The position numbers and the translations under genes were made by a program. A stretch of DNA of 64,000 bases from assembly GCA_035650475.1 (NCBI GenBank), contig DASRHP010000008.1:1-64000 (forward strand), written 5' to 3'. The DNA comes from Candidatus Binataceae bacterium. GTDB taxonomy: Bacteria > Desulfobacterota > Binatia > Binatales > Binataceae. The notes under the pieces are model-generated. The model did no database searches. It saw only the letters and a program-made list of their open reading frames with translations, and was not told the origin of the DNA. Numbering within the stretch: the stretch's first letter is position 1; every line of letters begins with the position of its first letter. This document shows positions 42,283 to 51,126 of this stretch, piece after piece.

Positions 42283-43473
42283 TTGAGCTGCAGCAACGAG
42301 ATAATGGCGGAGCTGACCGCAAACGCGCGCGCTTTTGGAACCGACGCTGACTGGCTGGACCTTCAGCGGATGGGCCCCGCGGCGCAGGTTGGCGGGATGG
42401 TAGTGAAATCAGCGGCGATGGGCGAGTTGATTCGTCTGCTCGCCCGCGTCGGCGCACATCGCACCACCGTCCTTATTCAAGGTGAATCGGGCACTGGCAA
42501 GGAGCTGGTGGCGCACGCCGTACACGAGCTGCGCCCGGCGCCCCGTGGGCCGTTCATTACCTTCAACTGCTCCAACCTGGTGGAATCGCTGGCCGAATCT
42601 CAGCTCTTCGGCCACGTCAAGGGCGCGTTCACCGACGCCCGCGACGAGGCCCAGGGCTATTTCCGCGCGGCCGACGGCGGGGTGCTGTTTTTAGACGAAG
42701 TCGGCGAGTTGCCGGCGGGATTGCAAGCCAAGCTTCTGCGCGCGGTCGAGTATCGCGAAATCCAGCCGGTGGGTTCGACCCGCACCTTCAAGGTCGACGT
42801 CCAGATCGTAGCGGCGACCAATCGCGACCTGCGCGCCGAGGTCAGGGCGGGGCGCTTCCGCGCAGACCTCTATTACCGGCTCAATGTGGCCGCCCTGCGC
42901 GTGCCGCCGCTGCGCGAGCGGCTCGAAGCGCTGGACGCGCTGCTGAGCCTCTTCGTCGAGCGCTGCAACCGCGAGTTCGGCGCCGCAGTCAGGTTTATCT
43001 CGCGGCGCGCGATCGAGCGCCTGCTGGCCTACGGATGGCCGGGCAACGTGCGCGAGCTGGAGCATGCTGTCCGCTGTGCGGTGCTGCTCGCGGATGGCGA
43101 CCGGATCGACGTGGCGCATCTGCCGTGCGACATCGCCGGCGAAGCGCCCGTATCCGCGCCGTTCGCGGCCGAATCGGTCAACACCAGTTTATCCGCGGCG
43201 TCAATGGACGCGCAGGCGGCAAGCGCAACCGCGGATTCGGCGACGGCAGGCGAGCCTGCGGCGCCGGCTTCGCTCGATATGCTGACGCGCGAGGCGCTGG
43301 TGCTCGCGCTGCGCCATGCCCGCGGCAATCGCCAGCGCGCGGCGCGCATCCTCGGCGTCTCGCGCACCACGCTGTACCGGATGCTCACGCGTTACGGGAT
43401 GCATACGGGAGCTGCGGGAGCGAGCGGCGAACCCCGTCGGCGCGCAGGCGCGCTCAGGTTGGTCAAGGCATGA
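42283..43473 (+). CDS. Sigma-54-dependent transcriptional activator (AAA+/Fis HTH)
   Basis: A bacterial enhancer-binding protein. The AAA+ domain has Walker A GESGTGKE (about residue 67), the sigma-54 loop as GAFTDA (about 114; GAFTGA is canonical), Walker [12 protein letters not shown] and the R-finger/sensor region [10 protein letters not shown] Fis-type HTH ([19 protein letters not shown]) ends the protein. There is no receiver, GAF or PAS domain, only a short N-terminal stretch, so the activity signal is not obvious. The start is TTG 42283 (GAGAGG upstream) or ATG 42304; ATG 42205 lies inside the sigma-54 promoter. Confidence 0.88.
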   Translation: MSCSNEIMAELTANARAFGTDADWLDLQRMGPAAQVGGMVVKSAAMGELIRLLARVGAHRTTVLIQGESGTGKELVAHAVHELRPAPRGPFITFNCSNLVESLAESQLFGHVKGAFTDARDEAQGYFRAADGGVLFLDEVGELPAGLQAKLLRAVEYREIQPVGSTRTFKVDVQIVAATNRDLRAEVRAGRFRADLYYRLNVAALRVPPLRERLEALDALLSLFVERCNREFGAAVRFISRRAIERLLAYGWPGNVRELEHAVRCAVLLADGDRIDVAHLPCDIAGEAPVSAPFAAESVNTSLSAASMDAQAASATADSATAGEPAAPASLDMLTREALVLALRHARGNRQRAARILGVSRTTLYRMLTRYGMHTGAAGASGEPRRRAGALRLVKA

Positions 43474-43508
43474 CTTCCGCAACGACTTCCGAATCTCTGG
43501 AGGGGGCA

Positions 43509-44045
43509 ATGATCGATCAAGAAGGCCATCTTCTTATGCAAGCTCAGAGCATGGCGCGACACCGCGCCCAGAGCACGCCAAGGCCGATTGTGATGCTGGC
43601 GGTCTTCGCGATCCTGATTTCCGCCGCCGCGCTGATGGTGAGCCGCGACATGCTGGTCCGCGACCAGGTCCAGACGACGCTGCAGATGGCGGCCGATCAG
43701 GCGGCGATGGCCGGCGCCGCTTACCTGCCCAACTGGCCGGCGCGCGCCTTGCGTGCCGCCGAACAGTCGGCCGAACTCAGCGGTCTGGGGCGCGGCAACG
43801 TGCTCTTCGCCGGGCCCGCGCCCGACGGGACGTCGTTCAGGGTGGCGCTTAAGTGCGCGGCGCCGATCGTGTTTTTGCGGATGTTTGGCGCGGGCGCCGA
43901 GATCACCGCGGTTTCAATCATGGGTTCGCCGACCGGGCGCCAGCCTGTCTCGCTCGCGCACGCGATCCCGCCGGCATCGCGCACCGCCGCCGCCGATTCG
44001 CGCGCAAGCGCTTCCCCCCGACTGCTGTCGGTTGTGCTCGATTAA
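43509..44045 (+). CDS. TadE/TadG-like pilus-assembly or secreted protein
   Basis: A 178-residue protein with one N-terminal transmembrane helix (PIVMLAVFAILISAAALMV) followed by QMAADQAAMAGAAYLPNW, the AxxAAxAGA-like segment that follows the helix in TadE/TadG proteins of Flp/Tad pili. The rest is a periplasmic domain with a Ser/Pro tail. ATG 43509 has GGAGGGGG just upstream; ATG 43470, overlapping the activator stop as ATGA, is an alternative. No other tad genes are nearby. It probably shares a transcript with the sigma-54 activator. Confidence 0.65.
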   Translation: MIDQEGHLLMQAQSMARHRAQSTPRPIVMLAVFAILISAAALMVSRDMLVRDQVQTTLQMAADQAAMAGAAYLPNWPARALRAAEQSAELSGLGRGNVLFAGPAPDGTSFRVALKCAAPIVFLRMFGAGAEITAVSIMGSPTGRQPVSLAHAIPPASRTAAADSRASASPRLLSVVLD

Positions 44046-44067
44046 ATTTCCTCCCCCCCAACCGGCG

Positions 44068-44117
44068 CCGTGGCGGCAGGTATCCGCCCGCTTGCTGCCA
44101 CGGCCCGGGATTTTTTC
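44068..44117 (+). terminator. Possible terminator after the TadE/G-like gene
   Basis: CCGTGGCGGCAG (44068-44079) pairs, with a two-base bulge, with CTGCCACGG (44095-44103). A run of six T follows at 44111-44116, seven bases beyond the stem, further than is ideal for an intrinsic terminator. Confidence 0.45.
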
Positions 44118-44262
44118 CGTTCACGCCGTTTGGCCAGTTGCACAGCGGCTCCCTTTACTCGCGTCGGCGCAGCCCTTCTAATCCTTGGACACGGTGGGCG
44201 TCCTTAAGTTCTGACTCTCGGCGCGTCCGCCTCGCCTATCGACGGCGTGGGAGGTTTGCGCG

Positions 44263-44691
44263 ATGACCGACATCGGACTGACGCACGTGGCGCTTAGCGT
44301 GCGCAACCTGGACGACAGTATCGCTTTTTACGCCAAGTACGCCCGGATGGAGGTTGTGCATCAGCGCCTCGACCCCGGCGCAGCCGTCCGCGTGGCCTGG
44401 ATGAGCGATCGCACGCGGCCGTTCGTGATCGTGCTCGCCGAATGGCCCGACCAGCGCGATTCGCCGCTCGCGCCGTTCGGTCACCTCGGTGTGGGTTGCG
44501 ACAGCCGCGAAGAGGTCGATCGTTTATGCGCGGCGGCCCGCGCCGAGGGGCGGCTGCGCAGCGGTCCCACCGACACCGGCTACCCGGTCGGCTACTGGGC
44601 CTATATCGCCGATCCCGACGGCAACAATCTCGAGGTCTCCTACGGCCAGGAGATTGGCCTCACCCTGACCGGATCGGCGCCAAAGCCGTGA
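44263..44691 (+). CDS. VOC (glyoxalase/bleomycin-resistance) family protein
   Basis: A 142-residue single-chain VOC-fold protein. It begins GLTHVALSVRNLDDSIAFYAK and ends YWAYIADPDGNNLEVSYG, with the metal-ligand His and Glu at the expected positions. Family members include glyoxalase I, dioxygenases and resistance proteins; the substrate cannot be predicted here. It stands alone between the TadE/G-like gene and a convergent secreted protein gene. Confidence 0.85.
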   Translation: MTDIGLTHVALSVRNLDDSIAFYAKYARMEVVHQRLDPGAAVRVAWMSDRTRPFVIVLAEWPDQRDSPLAPFGHLGVGCDSREEVDRLCAAARAEGRLRSGPTDTGYPVGYWAYIADPDGNNLEVSYGQEIGLTLTGSAPKP

Positions 44692-44710
44692 TGAGCGGCG
44701 CGGCCGGCAA

Positions 44711-45493
44711 TCAATAGGCACCGGAAGGCCGATGAAGGCGCGGCGGCCTGGACTTGCCGCCCTCGGTCGAGGGGGGCGCCGGTTCGGATGAGGGAGGCGG
44801 CATCGTTTCCTCGGCCGCTCCCGGCATAGCGATCGTGGTGTCGGCCCCCGGCGGAATCTGGATCTGCTGCTCGATGCCCATCGGCACCACCTGAGCCGGC
44901 GCCATTGCGCGCCCGCCCGTCGCCCCCTGCACCGGCGGATTTACCACCGTCGCCGCCTTGATCGGCGCATGCGTCTCGCCGGCGGCCGGCACGTAGGCGC
45001 CCGACGGCGCTGGGTTCTTCACGATCACACGGCTGAGCGCCTGGCGATCGAACAGGCGCGTCGGGGCAAGCGGTGCGGGGGTCTGGACGCGGCCGATGCT
45101 GCCGCCGTTGGGGCCCACGCTTACGTCGCTCGCGATGATCGCGCCGTGCGCGTCGCGCAAGTCGTAGATTCCCGGCGGCAGGACGGTTGAAAAGGAGCCG
45201 TCGGTGCCGGTGCGCACGGTGAAGATATCGGGATCGACGCGTCCCTGGAAATTGATCTCCATGTTGGCGAGCGGCCGATCGTGCGGATCGGTGAGCACGC
45301 CGCTTACCTGGGCTGACGGAGACGGTACCGGCTCTCGTGAGGCCTGCGCAGCGGTGCTCGTAGCGGCCGTCGGCGATGCCATTTGCGCGGGCACATCGGC
45401 GGCGTCGGCCGTAGGCGCAAGGGGTGCCGCGCCCAGCGCGAGGGCCGCGGCGAGCGCGCCGATTGCCTGTTTTGCCGAAAGCTTGATCGTCAT
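44711..45493 (-). CDS. Secreted protein with carboxypeptidase-regulatory-like domain
   Basis: A 260-residue exported protein. The signal peptide (AIGALAAALALGAAPLAPTADA) is followed by a Ser/Thr/Ala/Pro linker and then a short beta-sandwich of the CarboxypepD_reg type: VSGVLTDPHDRPLANMEINF with GTDGSFSTVLPPGIYDLR. The C-terminal 130 residues are Pro/Ala-rich and disordered looking. It probably sits in the periplasm or on the cell surface. Function unknown. Confidence 0.75.
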   Translation of the reverse strand: MTIKLSAKQAIGALAAALALGAAPLAPTADAADVPAQMASPTAATSTAAQASREPVPSPSAQVSGVLTDPHDRPLANMEINFQGRVDPDIFTVRTGTDGSFSTVLPPGIYDLRDAHGAIIASDVSVGPNGGSIGRVQTPAPLAPTRLFDRQALSRVIVKNPAPSGAYVPAAGETHAPIKAATVVNPPVQGATGGRAMAPAQVVPMGIEQQIQIPPGADTTIAMPGAAEETMPPPSSEPAPPSTEGGKSRPPRLHRPSGAY

Positions 45494-45568
45494 CCCGCCC
45501 TTCCCGTAGCTCCTGCGCGTGGCGCCGAGGTCCAGGTCGTTGCCCGCGTGATCCCGAGGCTAATCCGT

Positions 45569-45597
45569 TTGCCCGCGCACAGCACCGCGCCTATGCT
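45569..45597 (+). promoter_or_regulatory. Candidate promoter for the ArsC-like gene
   Basis: TTGCCC (45569-45574) and TATGCT (45592-45597) have a 17-base spacer, each four of six to consensus. Transcription would begin near 45604, giving a leader of about 40 bases with GGAAGAGG (45628-45635) seven bases before ATG 45643. Confidence 0.4.
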
Positions 45598-45642
45598 GAG
45601 GCAAACTTTGGCGCAAGAAAAGCGCCCGGAAGAGGCCGCGCG

Positions 45643-45993
45643 ATGGAGAAGCTGACTTTTTACCACAACCCCGCCTGAAGCAACTCGCGCGGCGCGTTGG
45701 AGCTGATGCGCGCCCGCGGTGTCGAGTTCGACGCCATCGAATATCTCAAACATCCCCTCGACCGCATCACCCTCGAGCGCATCGTTGCGATGCTCGACAG
45801 ACCGCCGGCCGAGATGGTGCGCAAGGATCGCCGGTTCGAAGAGCTCGGGCTCAAGCCCGCCGACTACACCACCGCCGAGGCGGTCGTGGCTCTGCTGCTG
45901 GAGCATCCCGAGCTCATGCAGCGTCCGATAGTCGTACGCGGCAAGAAGGCCGTTATCGCACGTCCCCCCGAGCGGCTGGAGGCGCTCCTTTAG
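45643..45993 (+). CDS. arsC: Predicted selenocysteine-containing ArsC family arsenate reductase
   Basis: A 116-codon ArsC/Spx-family gene with an in-frame TGA as codon 12 (45676-45678). Read through it, the protein starts [19 protein letters not shown]. The TGA falls exactly on the catalytic Cys12 of E. coli ArsC; His8, Arg60, Arg94 and Arg107 of that enzyme occur here at identical numbers (YHNP, MVRKD, MQRPIVV, IARPPE). There is no other cysteine. A bulged hairpin starting ten bases after the TGA could be a SECIS. Ribosome site and candidate promoter are present, and the rest of the frame is intact. Alternative: a TGC-to-TGA nonsense change. The 3' end overlaps rpmB, which is convergent, by four bases. 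Confidence 0.8.
45688..45718 (+). promoter_or_regulatory. Candidate bacterial SECIS hairpin
   Basis: Immediately after the TGA of the ArsC-like gene, CGC-GGCGCG (45688-45696) pairs with CGCGCC-(c)-GCG (45709-45718), nine pairs with one bulged C. The 12-base loop is TTGGAGCTGATG; its GG lies at positions 24-25 counting the U of UGA as 1, close to G23 of the E. coli fdhF element. This fits the bacterial pattern of a stem-loop within the coding sequence just after UGA. A bulged U on the 5' side is not evident. Confidence 0.5.
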
Positions 45994-46217
45994 GCCTGGG
46001 CCGCGCCGGTGCGCGAGGAGCGCCCGCCCGCCGTCGCTTTGGCGACGCGGCCGCTGCGCAGGCAGCGGGTGCACACCAGGATCCGCTTGACCCCGCCGCC
46101 GACGGCCGCGCGCACTTCCTGGAGGTTCGGCTGCCATCGGCGCTTGGTCTTATTGTTGGCGTGGCTGACGTTGTTACCCACGGAGGGTTGTTTTCCGCAA
46201 ATTGCACAGTGTCGCAT
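45990..46217 (-). CDS. rpmB: 50S ribosomal protein L28
   Basis: A 75-residue L28. It opens [25 protein letters not shown], with the diagnostic N-terminal region, and later carries [13 protein letters not shown]. The two CxxC pairs (CAIC, CTRC) make it the zinc-binding C+ form. L28 lies near the exit tunnel and the E site of the large subunit. Its stop overlaps the stop of the convergent ArsC-like gene. No rpmG is adjacent. Confidence 0.95.
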   Translation of the reverse strand: MRHCAICGKQPSVGNNVSHANNKTKRRWQPNLQEVRAAVGGGVKRILVCTRCLRSGRVAKATAGGRSSRTGAAQA

Positions 46218-46447
46218 GGATTATCCGCGCAGTTGAAGAAGTCGACTGCCCACAATATCCGCTTGGCCCGCGTGATAAAAGTGGCACGCCGGCGCATGCG
46301 CGCGGCGCGCGTCTGCGCTAGAAGTTCGACCATCGCCGCCACGCCGACCGCGCTGCGCGCGCCGCCGGCGCAGCGGACGTCGCGTCCGGGGCACGCCAGG
46401 CGGCCCAATGGCGCGCTCAACAATGGTGTTAAGGAGGATATCCCACG

Positions 46448-47209
46448 ATGGCTGGTCTGTTGCACGGCAAAGTCGCGCTGATAACCGGCGCCGGCTCCGG
46501 AATCGGACGGGCGACCTCGCTCATCTTCGCCCGCGAGGGGGCGCGGCTTGCGCTCTCAGATATCGTCGCCGAAGCCGGCGAGGAGACGCTCAGGATGGTC
46601 AAGCAGGCGGGCGGCGAGGCGATCTTCGTGCGCACCGATGTCTCCAGATGGGCCGAGGTCGAAGCGCTCGTGGCTCGGGTGGTCGCGACCTACGGTCGGC
46701 TCGACTGTGCCTTCAACAACGCTGGCATCGACGGCAAGATGGCACGCACGGCGGAGTGCGCCGAGGAGGTTTGGAACCGCACGATCGCGGTCAACCTCAC
46801 CGGCGTGTTTTTCTGCATGAAGGCCGAGATTCCGCAGATGCTCAAGCAGGGCGGCGGCGCGATCGTCAATACCGCCTCGGCCGCCGGGCTCAGCGGGTCG
46901 CCGGGACTGCCGGCCTACGTCGCGAGCAAGCACGGCGTGGTCGGACTGACCCGCGCGGCCGCGATCGAGTACGGGCGCGAGAAAATCCGCGTCAACTGCG
47001 TATGCCCGGGGCCGATCCGCACCCCGATGCTCGAGCGCCTGCTCAGCCATCGCCCCGAGATGGAAAAGAAGTTCGCCTCGGCCGAGCCGCTCAAGCGTCT
47101 GGGCGACCCCGCCGAGATCGGCGAGGCGGTGGCCTGGCTGTGCTCCGATGCAGCCTCCTACGTCACCGGCCATCCGATGTCCGTGGACGGCGGCTACATG
47201 GCGCGCTGA
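46448..47209 (+). CDS. SDR family oxidoreductase
   Basis: A 253-residue classical short-chain dehydrogenase/reductase. The cofactor site is TGAGSGIGRAT, then FNNAGID, the catalytic serine in NTASAAG and YVASKHG with the YxxxK pair. The C-terminal MSVDGGYMAR is typical. The Asp after beta-2 (ALSDIVAE) favours NAD(H) over NADP(H). Substrate unknown. AAGGAGG lies eight bases or so upstream of ATG 46448, an excellent ribosome site. Confidence 0.92.
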   Translation: MAGLLHGKVALITGAGSGIGRATSLIFAREGARLALSDIVAEAGEETLRMVKQAGGEAIFVRTDVSRWAEVEALVARVVATYGRLDCAFNNAGIDGKMARTAECAEEVWNRTIAVNLTGVFFCMKAEIPQMLKQGGGAIVNTASAAGLSGSPGLPAYVASKHGVVGLTRAAAIEYGREKIRVNCVCPGPIRTPMLERLLSHRPEMEKKFASAEPLKRLGDPAEIGEAVAWLCSDAASYVTGHPMSVDGGYMAR

Positions 47210-47281
47210 GACGCGGTTGCTTGAGTCGGCGCGGCAAAAGCTCCATTGTGAAAAAAGTGAAGGACGCGGGCCGGGCATGGG

Positions 47282-49180
47282 ATGGCTGAACGGCTGATCC
47301 ACATTCTCCCCGAGCATATCGCAAGCCAGATCGCCGCGGGCGAGGTGGTCGAACGGCCGGCCTCCGCGCTCAAGGAACTGGTCGAGAACTCGCTCGACGC
47401 CGGCGCGAAGTCGATAAGCGTCGAGATCGAGGGCGGCGCAAGCGCGCTCATCGCGGTCGCAGACGACGGCTGCGGGATGGGGCGCGAGGACGCGCTGCTC
47501 TCGCTGCGTCGCCACGCCACCTCCAAGATCCGTGACGTGAATGACCTCGGTGCAATCCGCACGATGGGCTTTCGCGGCGAGGCGCTCGCCTCGATCGCGA
47601 GCGTCGCGCGCTTTCGGATGGTGACGCGGCGGGCCGCCGACCTCGCCGCCACCGAGATTGTCGCCGATGGCGGCGAGGTCATGCTCAGGCGCGATTGCGC
47701 GGCCGCGCCCGGCACCCGGGTCGAAGTGCGCGAGCTCTTCTTCAACACGCCCGCGCGGCGCAAGTTCCTCAAGACGCCAGCCACCGAGCAGGCCGCGGCA
47801 GCCGAGGCGATTCAGCGCCTGGCGCTTGCCCATTGGCGGGTTGCTTTCAAGTTCACGGCCGACGGCCGCACGGTGTACGAACTTGCACGCGCGGCCTCGC
47901 CGCTGGAGCGGACGCGCCAGCTCTTCGGCACCAAGCTGGCGGCACGGATGCTTGCCTTCGACGCCGCGCGGTCGGGCGTGCGCGTCTTCGGCCTCGCCGC
48001 GACCAGCGCCGAGTCCTATCCGACGCCCCGGATGGTCTTCACTTTCGTCAATCGGCGCGCGGTGCGCGACCGGATGCTGGCGCGGGCGGTGGCGCAGGCC
48101 TACGACACGCTCATCCCGCGCGGACGCCATCCCGCCGCCGTCGTCTTCGTCGAACTGCGCCCCGACGACATCGACGTGAACGTTCATCCGATGAAGACCG
48201 AGGTGCGCTTTCGCAACTCGGGTGCGGTCTTCGAAGCGGTCTATCATGTGCTGCGCGAGCGGCTTGCCGACCAGAGCGCATCCCCCGCGCCGCCCGCGGT
48301 GCCGCAGCGTCCCGAGCCGCTCGGCGCGCTAATCGTTGCCTCGCAATCCGAGCCGCCGCTGCGCCTGGTGCCGGACGTTCAGGGGGCGGCGCGCGCCGAG
48401 CAGCGCGCGCTGGGACTCGGATGGGGTCCGAGCACGGCGGCCGAAGTTGCCGCGCTCTACGACGAATCCGCGCGCGACTCAGCCGGCGCCCATACGCCCG
48501 GGACCGCCGGCGCGGTGGCGCCGCCCGTGGTGCAGACCCCCTTGGGAGCGCAGGTGGTGCCGCTGGCACAACCGGCGGGGGCGGCGGCCGGACGGGTCCC
48601 GATGTATTCGCGGCTGCGCGTGATCGGCCAGCTCTTCGCGGGCTATATCGCACTCGAGGGCGACGACGGGCTTATTCTGGTTGACCAGCACGCCGCCCAT
48701 GAGCGCGTGACCTTCGAGAAGCTTCGCGCCCAGGTGCGCGCGGGCGGGGTGCACGTGCAGGCGATGCTCGCGCCGGTTGCGGTCGAGCTCAATCCGGCAC
48801 GCGCCCCGAAAGTCCATCAGGCGCTCAGCGAGCTGCGGGCGATGGGCTTCGAGCTCGAGCCGTTTGGCCCGACGACGCTGCTGCTCAAGGGCGCGCCTGC
48901 GGTCTTCGGCGCCGAGGACGGCGCGCGCCTGTTCGGCGAGATGCTGGACGCGATGGGCGAAGACGGCTTCGGTCCGGGCGGCGCCGGCGTCTTCGAGGAT
49001 CTGCTCAAGCAGCTCGCTTGTCACGGCTCGGTGCGCGTGGGGCGGGCGCTGAGCGGAGCAGAGATCGCGGCGCTGCTGCGCGAGCTGGACAGTACCGAGT
49101 TCAAGACCAATTGCCCGCACGGCCGCCCGGTGCATATCCAGTGGGGACGCGGGCAGATCGAGCGGATGTTCCGGCGATGA
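47282..49180 (+). CDS. mutL: DNA mismatch repair protein MutL
   Basis: A 632-residue MutL. The N-terminal GHKL ATPase has KELVENSLDAGA, ADDGCGM and GFRGEALASI. After a Pro/Ala linker (residues about 340-440) the C-terminal dimerisation domain carries DQHAAHERVTFE, the full DQHA(X)2E(X)4E metal motif of endonuclease-active MutL. It should therefore nick DNA, as in species lacking MutH. It is coupled to miaA by an ATGA overlap. Confidence 0.94.
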   Translation: MAERLIHILPEHIASQIAAGEVVERPASALKELVENSLDAGAKSISVEIEGGASALIAVADDGCGMGREDALLSLRRHATSKIRDVNDLGAIRTMGFRGEALASIASVARFRMVTRRAADLAATEIVADGGEVMLRRDCAAAPGTRVEVRELFFNTPARRKFLKTPATEQAAAAEAIQRLALAHWRVAFKFTADGRTVYELARAASPLERTRQLFGTKLAARMLAFDAARSGVRVFGLAATSAESYPTPRMVFTFVNRRAVRDRMLARAVAQAYDTLIPRGRHPAAVVFVELRPDDIDVNVHPMKTEVRFRNSGAVFEAVYHVLRERLADQSASPAPPAVPQRPEPLGALIVASQSEPPLRLVPDVQGAARAEQRALGLGWGPSTAAEVAALYDESARDSAGAHTPGTAGAVAPPVVQTPLGAQVVPLAQPAGAAAGRVPMYSRLRVIGQLFAGYIALEGDDGLILVDQHAAHERVTFEKLRAQVRAGGVHVQAMLAPVAVELNPARAPKVHQALSELRAMGFELEPFGPTTLLLKGAPAVFGAEDGARLFGEMLDAMGEDGFGPGGAGVFEDLLKQLACHGSVRVGRALSGAEIAALLRELDSTEFKTNCPHGRPVHIQWGRGQIERMFRR

Positions 49181-50175
49181 GCATCGTGGCTCGCGAAGAA
49201 AGCGCGCCCGGCGCCGCGCGCGCGCCCGGCGCGGTCGAAGCCATCCGCGTCGGCTTTATCGTGGGGCCGACCGGCGCCGGCAAGACGGCGATCGCGCTTG
49301 AGCTTGCCGAACGGCTGGGCGCCGAGATCGTCAACGCCGACTCGCGCCAGGTCTATCGCGGGCTCGATGTCGGCACGGCCAAGCCGACCGCCGAGGAGCG
49401 CCGCCGCGTCCCACATCATCTGATCGACGTGCGCGATCCCTCCGCCCCGCTGGACGTTGCGGGGTTCGTCGCGCTCGCGCGGGGCGCGATCGCCGATATC
49501 GCGGCGCGCGGCCGCGCGCCGCTGGTGGTCGGCGGCAGCGGGCTTTATCTGCGCGTGCTGCGCGGTGGGATCTTCGCCGGGCCGCCGGCCGCGCCCGAGT
49601 TGCGCCGCGAGCTGGCCGCGCTCGCCGCCGCGCGCGGCGTCGAGTGCCTGCATGCGTGGCTGGCCGAGGTCGATCCCGCCGCTGCCGGACGGATCGGCCA
49701 TAACGACCTCTACCGCATCACGCGCGCGCTGGAGGTCTATCGTCTGACCGGCCAGCCGATAAGCGTCCACCAGGAGCGCCATCGCTTCGCCGCGCGTCCG
49801 TACGAGACGCTGACCCTGGGAATCGCGATGGAGCGCAAGCGACTGTACGAGGCGATCGATCGCCGTTTCGACGAGATGGTCGCGCGCGGGCTGGTGGGCG
49901 AGGTGCGCGCGCTGCTTGCCGCCGGATGCGATCCCGGGCGGGCGCCGCTGCGCACGGTTGGCTACCGGCAGATCGCGGCCGCGGTGCGCGGCGAGACCGC
50001 GCTCGAGGAGGCTATCGCGCTCGCCAAGCGCGATACCCGCCGGCTCGCCAAGCGCCAGCTCACCTGGTTCCGCGCCGATCCCGAGATCAGGTGGATTGAC
50101 GCGGAGCGCGGGCTTGAGCAAGCTTTCGAGATGCTGAGCGCGTTCTTCGCGCGCGCGGAGCGCGCCGGCATCTGA
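49177..50175 (+). CDS. miaA: tRNA dimethylallyltransferase MiaA
   Basis: A 332-residue enzyme that adds the isopentenyl group to A37 of tRNAs reading UNN codons. P-loop VGPTGAGKTA, then NADSRQVYRGLDVGTAKPT and HHLIDVRDP, and the C-terminal RRLAKRQLTWFRADPEIRW. ATG 49177 overlaps the mutL stop, the usual arrangement. The first 22 residues are not conserved. Confidence 0.95.
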   Translation: MSIVAREESAPGAARAPGAVEAIRVGFIVGPTGAGKTAIALELAERLGAEIVNADSRQVYRGLDVGTAKPTAEERRRVPHHLIDVRDPSAPLDVAGFVALARGAIADIAARGRAPLVVGGSGLYLRVLRGGIFAGPPAAPELRRELAALAAARGVECLHAWLAEVDPAAAGRIGHNDLYRITRALEVYRLTGQPISVHQERHRFAARPYETLTLGIAMERKRLYEAIDRRFDEMVARGLVGEVRALLAAGCDPGRAPLRTVGYRQIAAAVRGETALEEAIALAKRDTRRLAKRQLTWFRADPEIRWIDAERGLEQAFEMLSAFFARAERAGI

Positions 50176-50185
50176 GACCTTCCGG

Positions 50186-51112
50186 ATGGCAACCACAGAA
50201 CATAACCGCGCCCGCGCGGAGAATCCGCCGAGCGAGGCGAGCGTGTCGGCCGCGGCCGCCGCGTCCGCCGGCGCGCCGAGCGCGATCGAGCGGGTACGCC
50301 TCGCGCGCAATCCCGCCCGCCCGCAGACGCTCGACTACGTCCAGCATCTTGTGCGCGGGTTCTTCGAGATCCATGGCGATCGCCGCTTCGCCGACGATGG
50401 CGCGATCGTCGGCGGGCTCGGCTACTTGGGCCGCCAGCCGGTTGCGATCGTCGGCCATCAGCGCGGCCGTTCGACCCAGGAACGGATCCGGCGCAACTTC
50501 GGCAAGCCGCATCCCGAGGGCTACCGCAAGGCGGCGCGCCTCTACCAGCTCGCCGACCGCTTCGGCCTGCCGCTCATCACGTTTATCGACACCCAGGGCG
50601 CCGAGCCCGGAGTGGGCGCCGAGGAGCGCGGCCAGGCCGAAGCGATCGCGGCGAATCTGGAGCTGATGATGCGGCTTGAAACGCCAGTGGTGGCCTGCGT
50701 GATCGGCGAGGGCGGCTCGGGCGGCGCGCTCGCGCTCGGCGTGGCCAACGCGATCCTGATGCAGGAGAACGCCTGCTACTCGGTGATCACGCCCGAGGGA
50801 TGCGCCGCGATCCTGTGGCGCGAGGGCGGTCCCGAGCGGGTTGCCGACGCCGCCGCTGCGCTCAGGCTCTCGGCGCCCGACCTGCGCGCGCTGGGGATCG
50901 CCGATGAGGTGGTCGGCGAGCCGCCCGGTGGCGCGCATCTCGACCCGCCGCGCGCCGCGCGCGAACTGGGGCGCGCGCTCGAGCGCCATCTCGCCCGCCT
51001 TGCGCGGCTCAGTCCCGCGCGCCTGCGCCGCGAGCGCGAGCGCAAGTTCGCCGCGATGGGCGCGGTGTTTCTGCGGCGCGGGCGCGTTGAAAATCCCGGC
51101 GCGTTGGGTTAG
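50186..51112 (+). CDS. accA: Acetyl-CoA carboxylase carboxyltransferase subunit alpha
   Basis: A 308-residue carboxyltransferase alpha subunit, which with AccD moves the carboxyl group from biotin to acetyl-CoA. Conserved motifs are ARNPARPQTLDYV, FFEIHGDRRFADDGAIVGG, GEGGSGGALALGVAN and CYSVITPEGCAAILWR. AccD is not beside it. The first 35 residues are low complexity. It starts ten bases after miaA and is followed by pheA after 14, so these probably share a transcript. Confidence 0.95.
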   Translation: MATTEHNRARAENPPSEASVSAAAAASAGAPSAIERVRLARNPARPQTLDYVQHLVRGFFEIHGDRRFADDGAIVGGLGYLGRQPVAIVGHQRGRSTQERIRRNFGKPHPEGYRKAARLYQLADRFGLPLITFIDTQGAEPGVGAEERGQAEAIAANLELMMRLETPVVACVIGEGGSGGALALGVANAILMQENACYSVITPEGCAAILWREGGPERVADAAAALRLSAPDLRALGIADEVVGEPPGGAHLDPPRAARELGRALERHLARLARLSPARLRRERERKFAAMGAVFLRRGRVENPGALG

Positions 51113-51126
51113 CCATCTTCCCCGCC

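Noticed and set aside
45676..45678. TGA as a simple nonsense mutation
   Set aside because: Possible, but the remaining frame, ribosome site and all catalytic arginines are intact, and the stop falls exactly on the catalytic Cys, so selenocysteine is favoured pending read and sel-gene checks.
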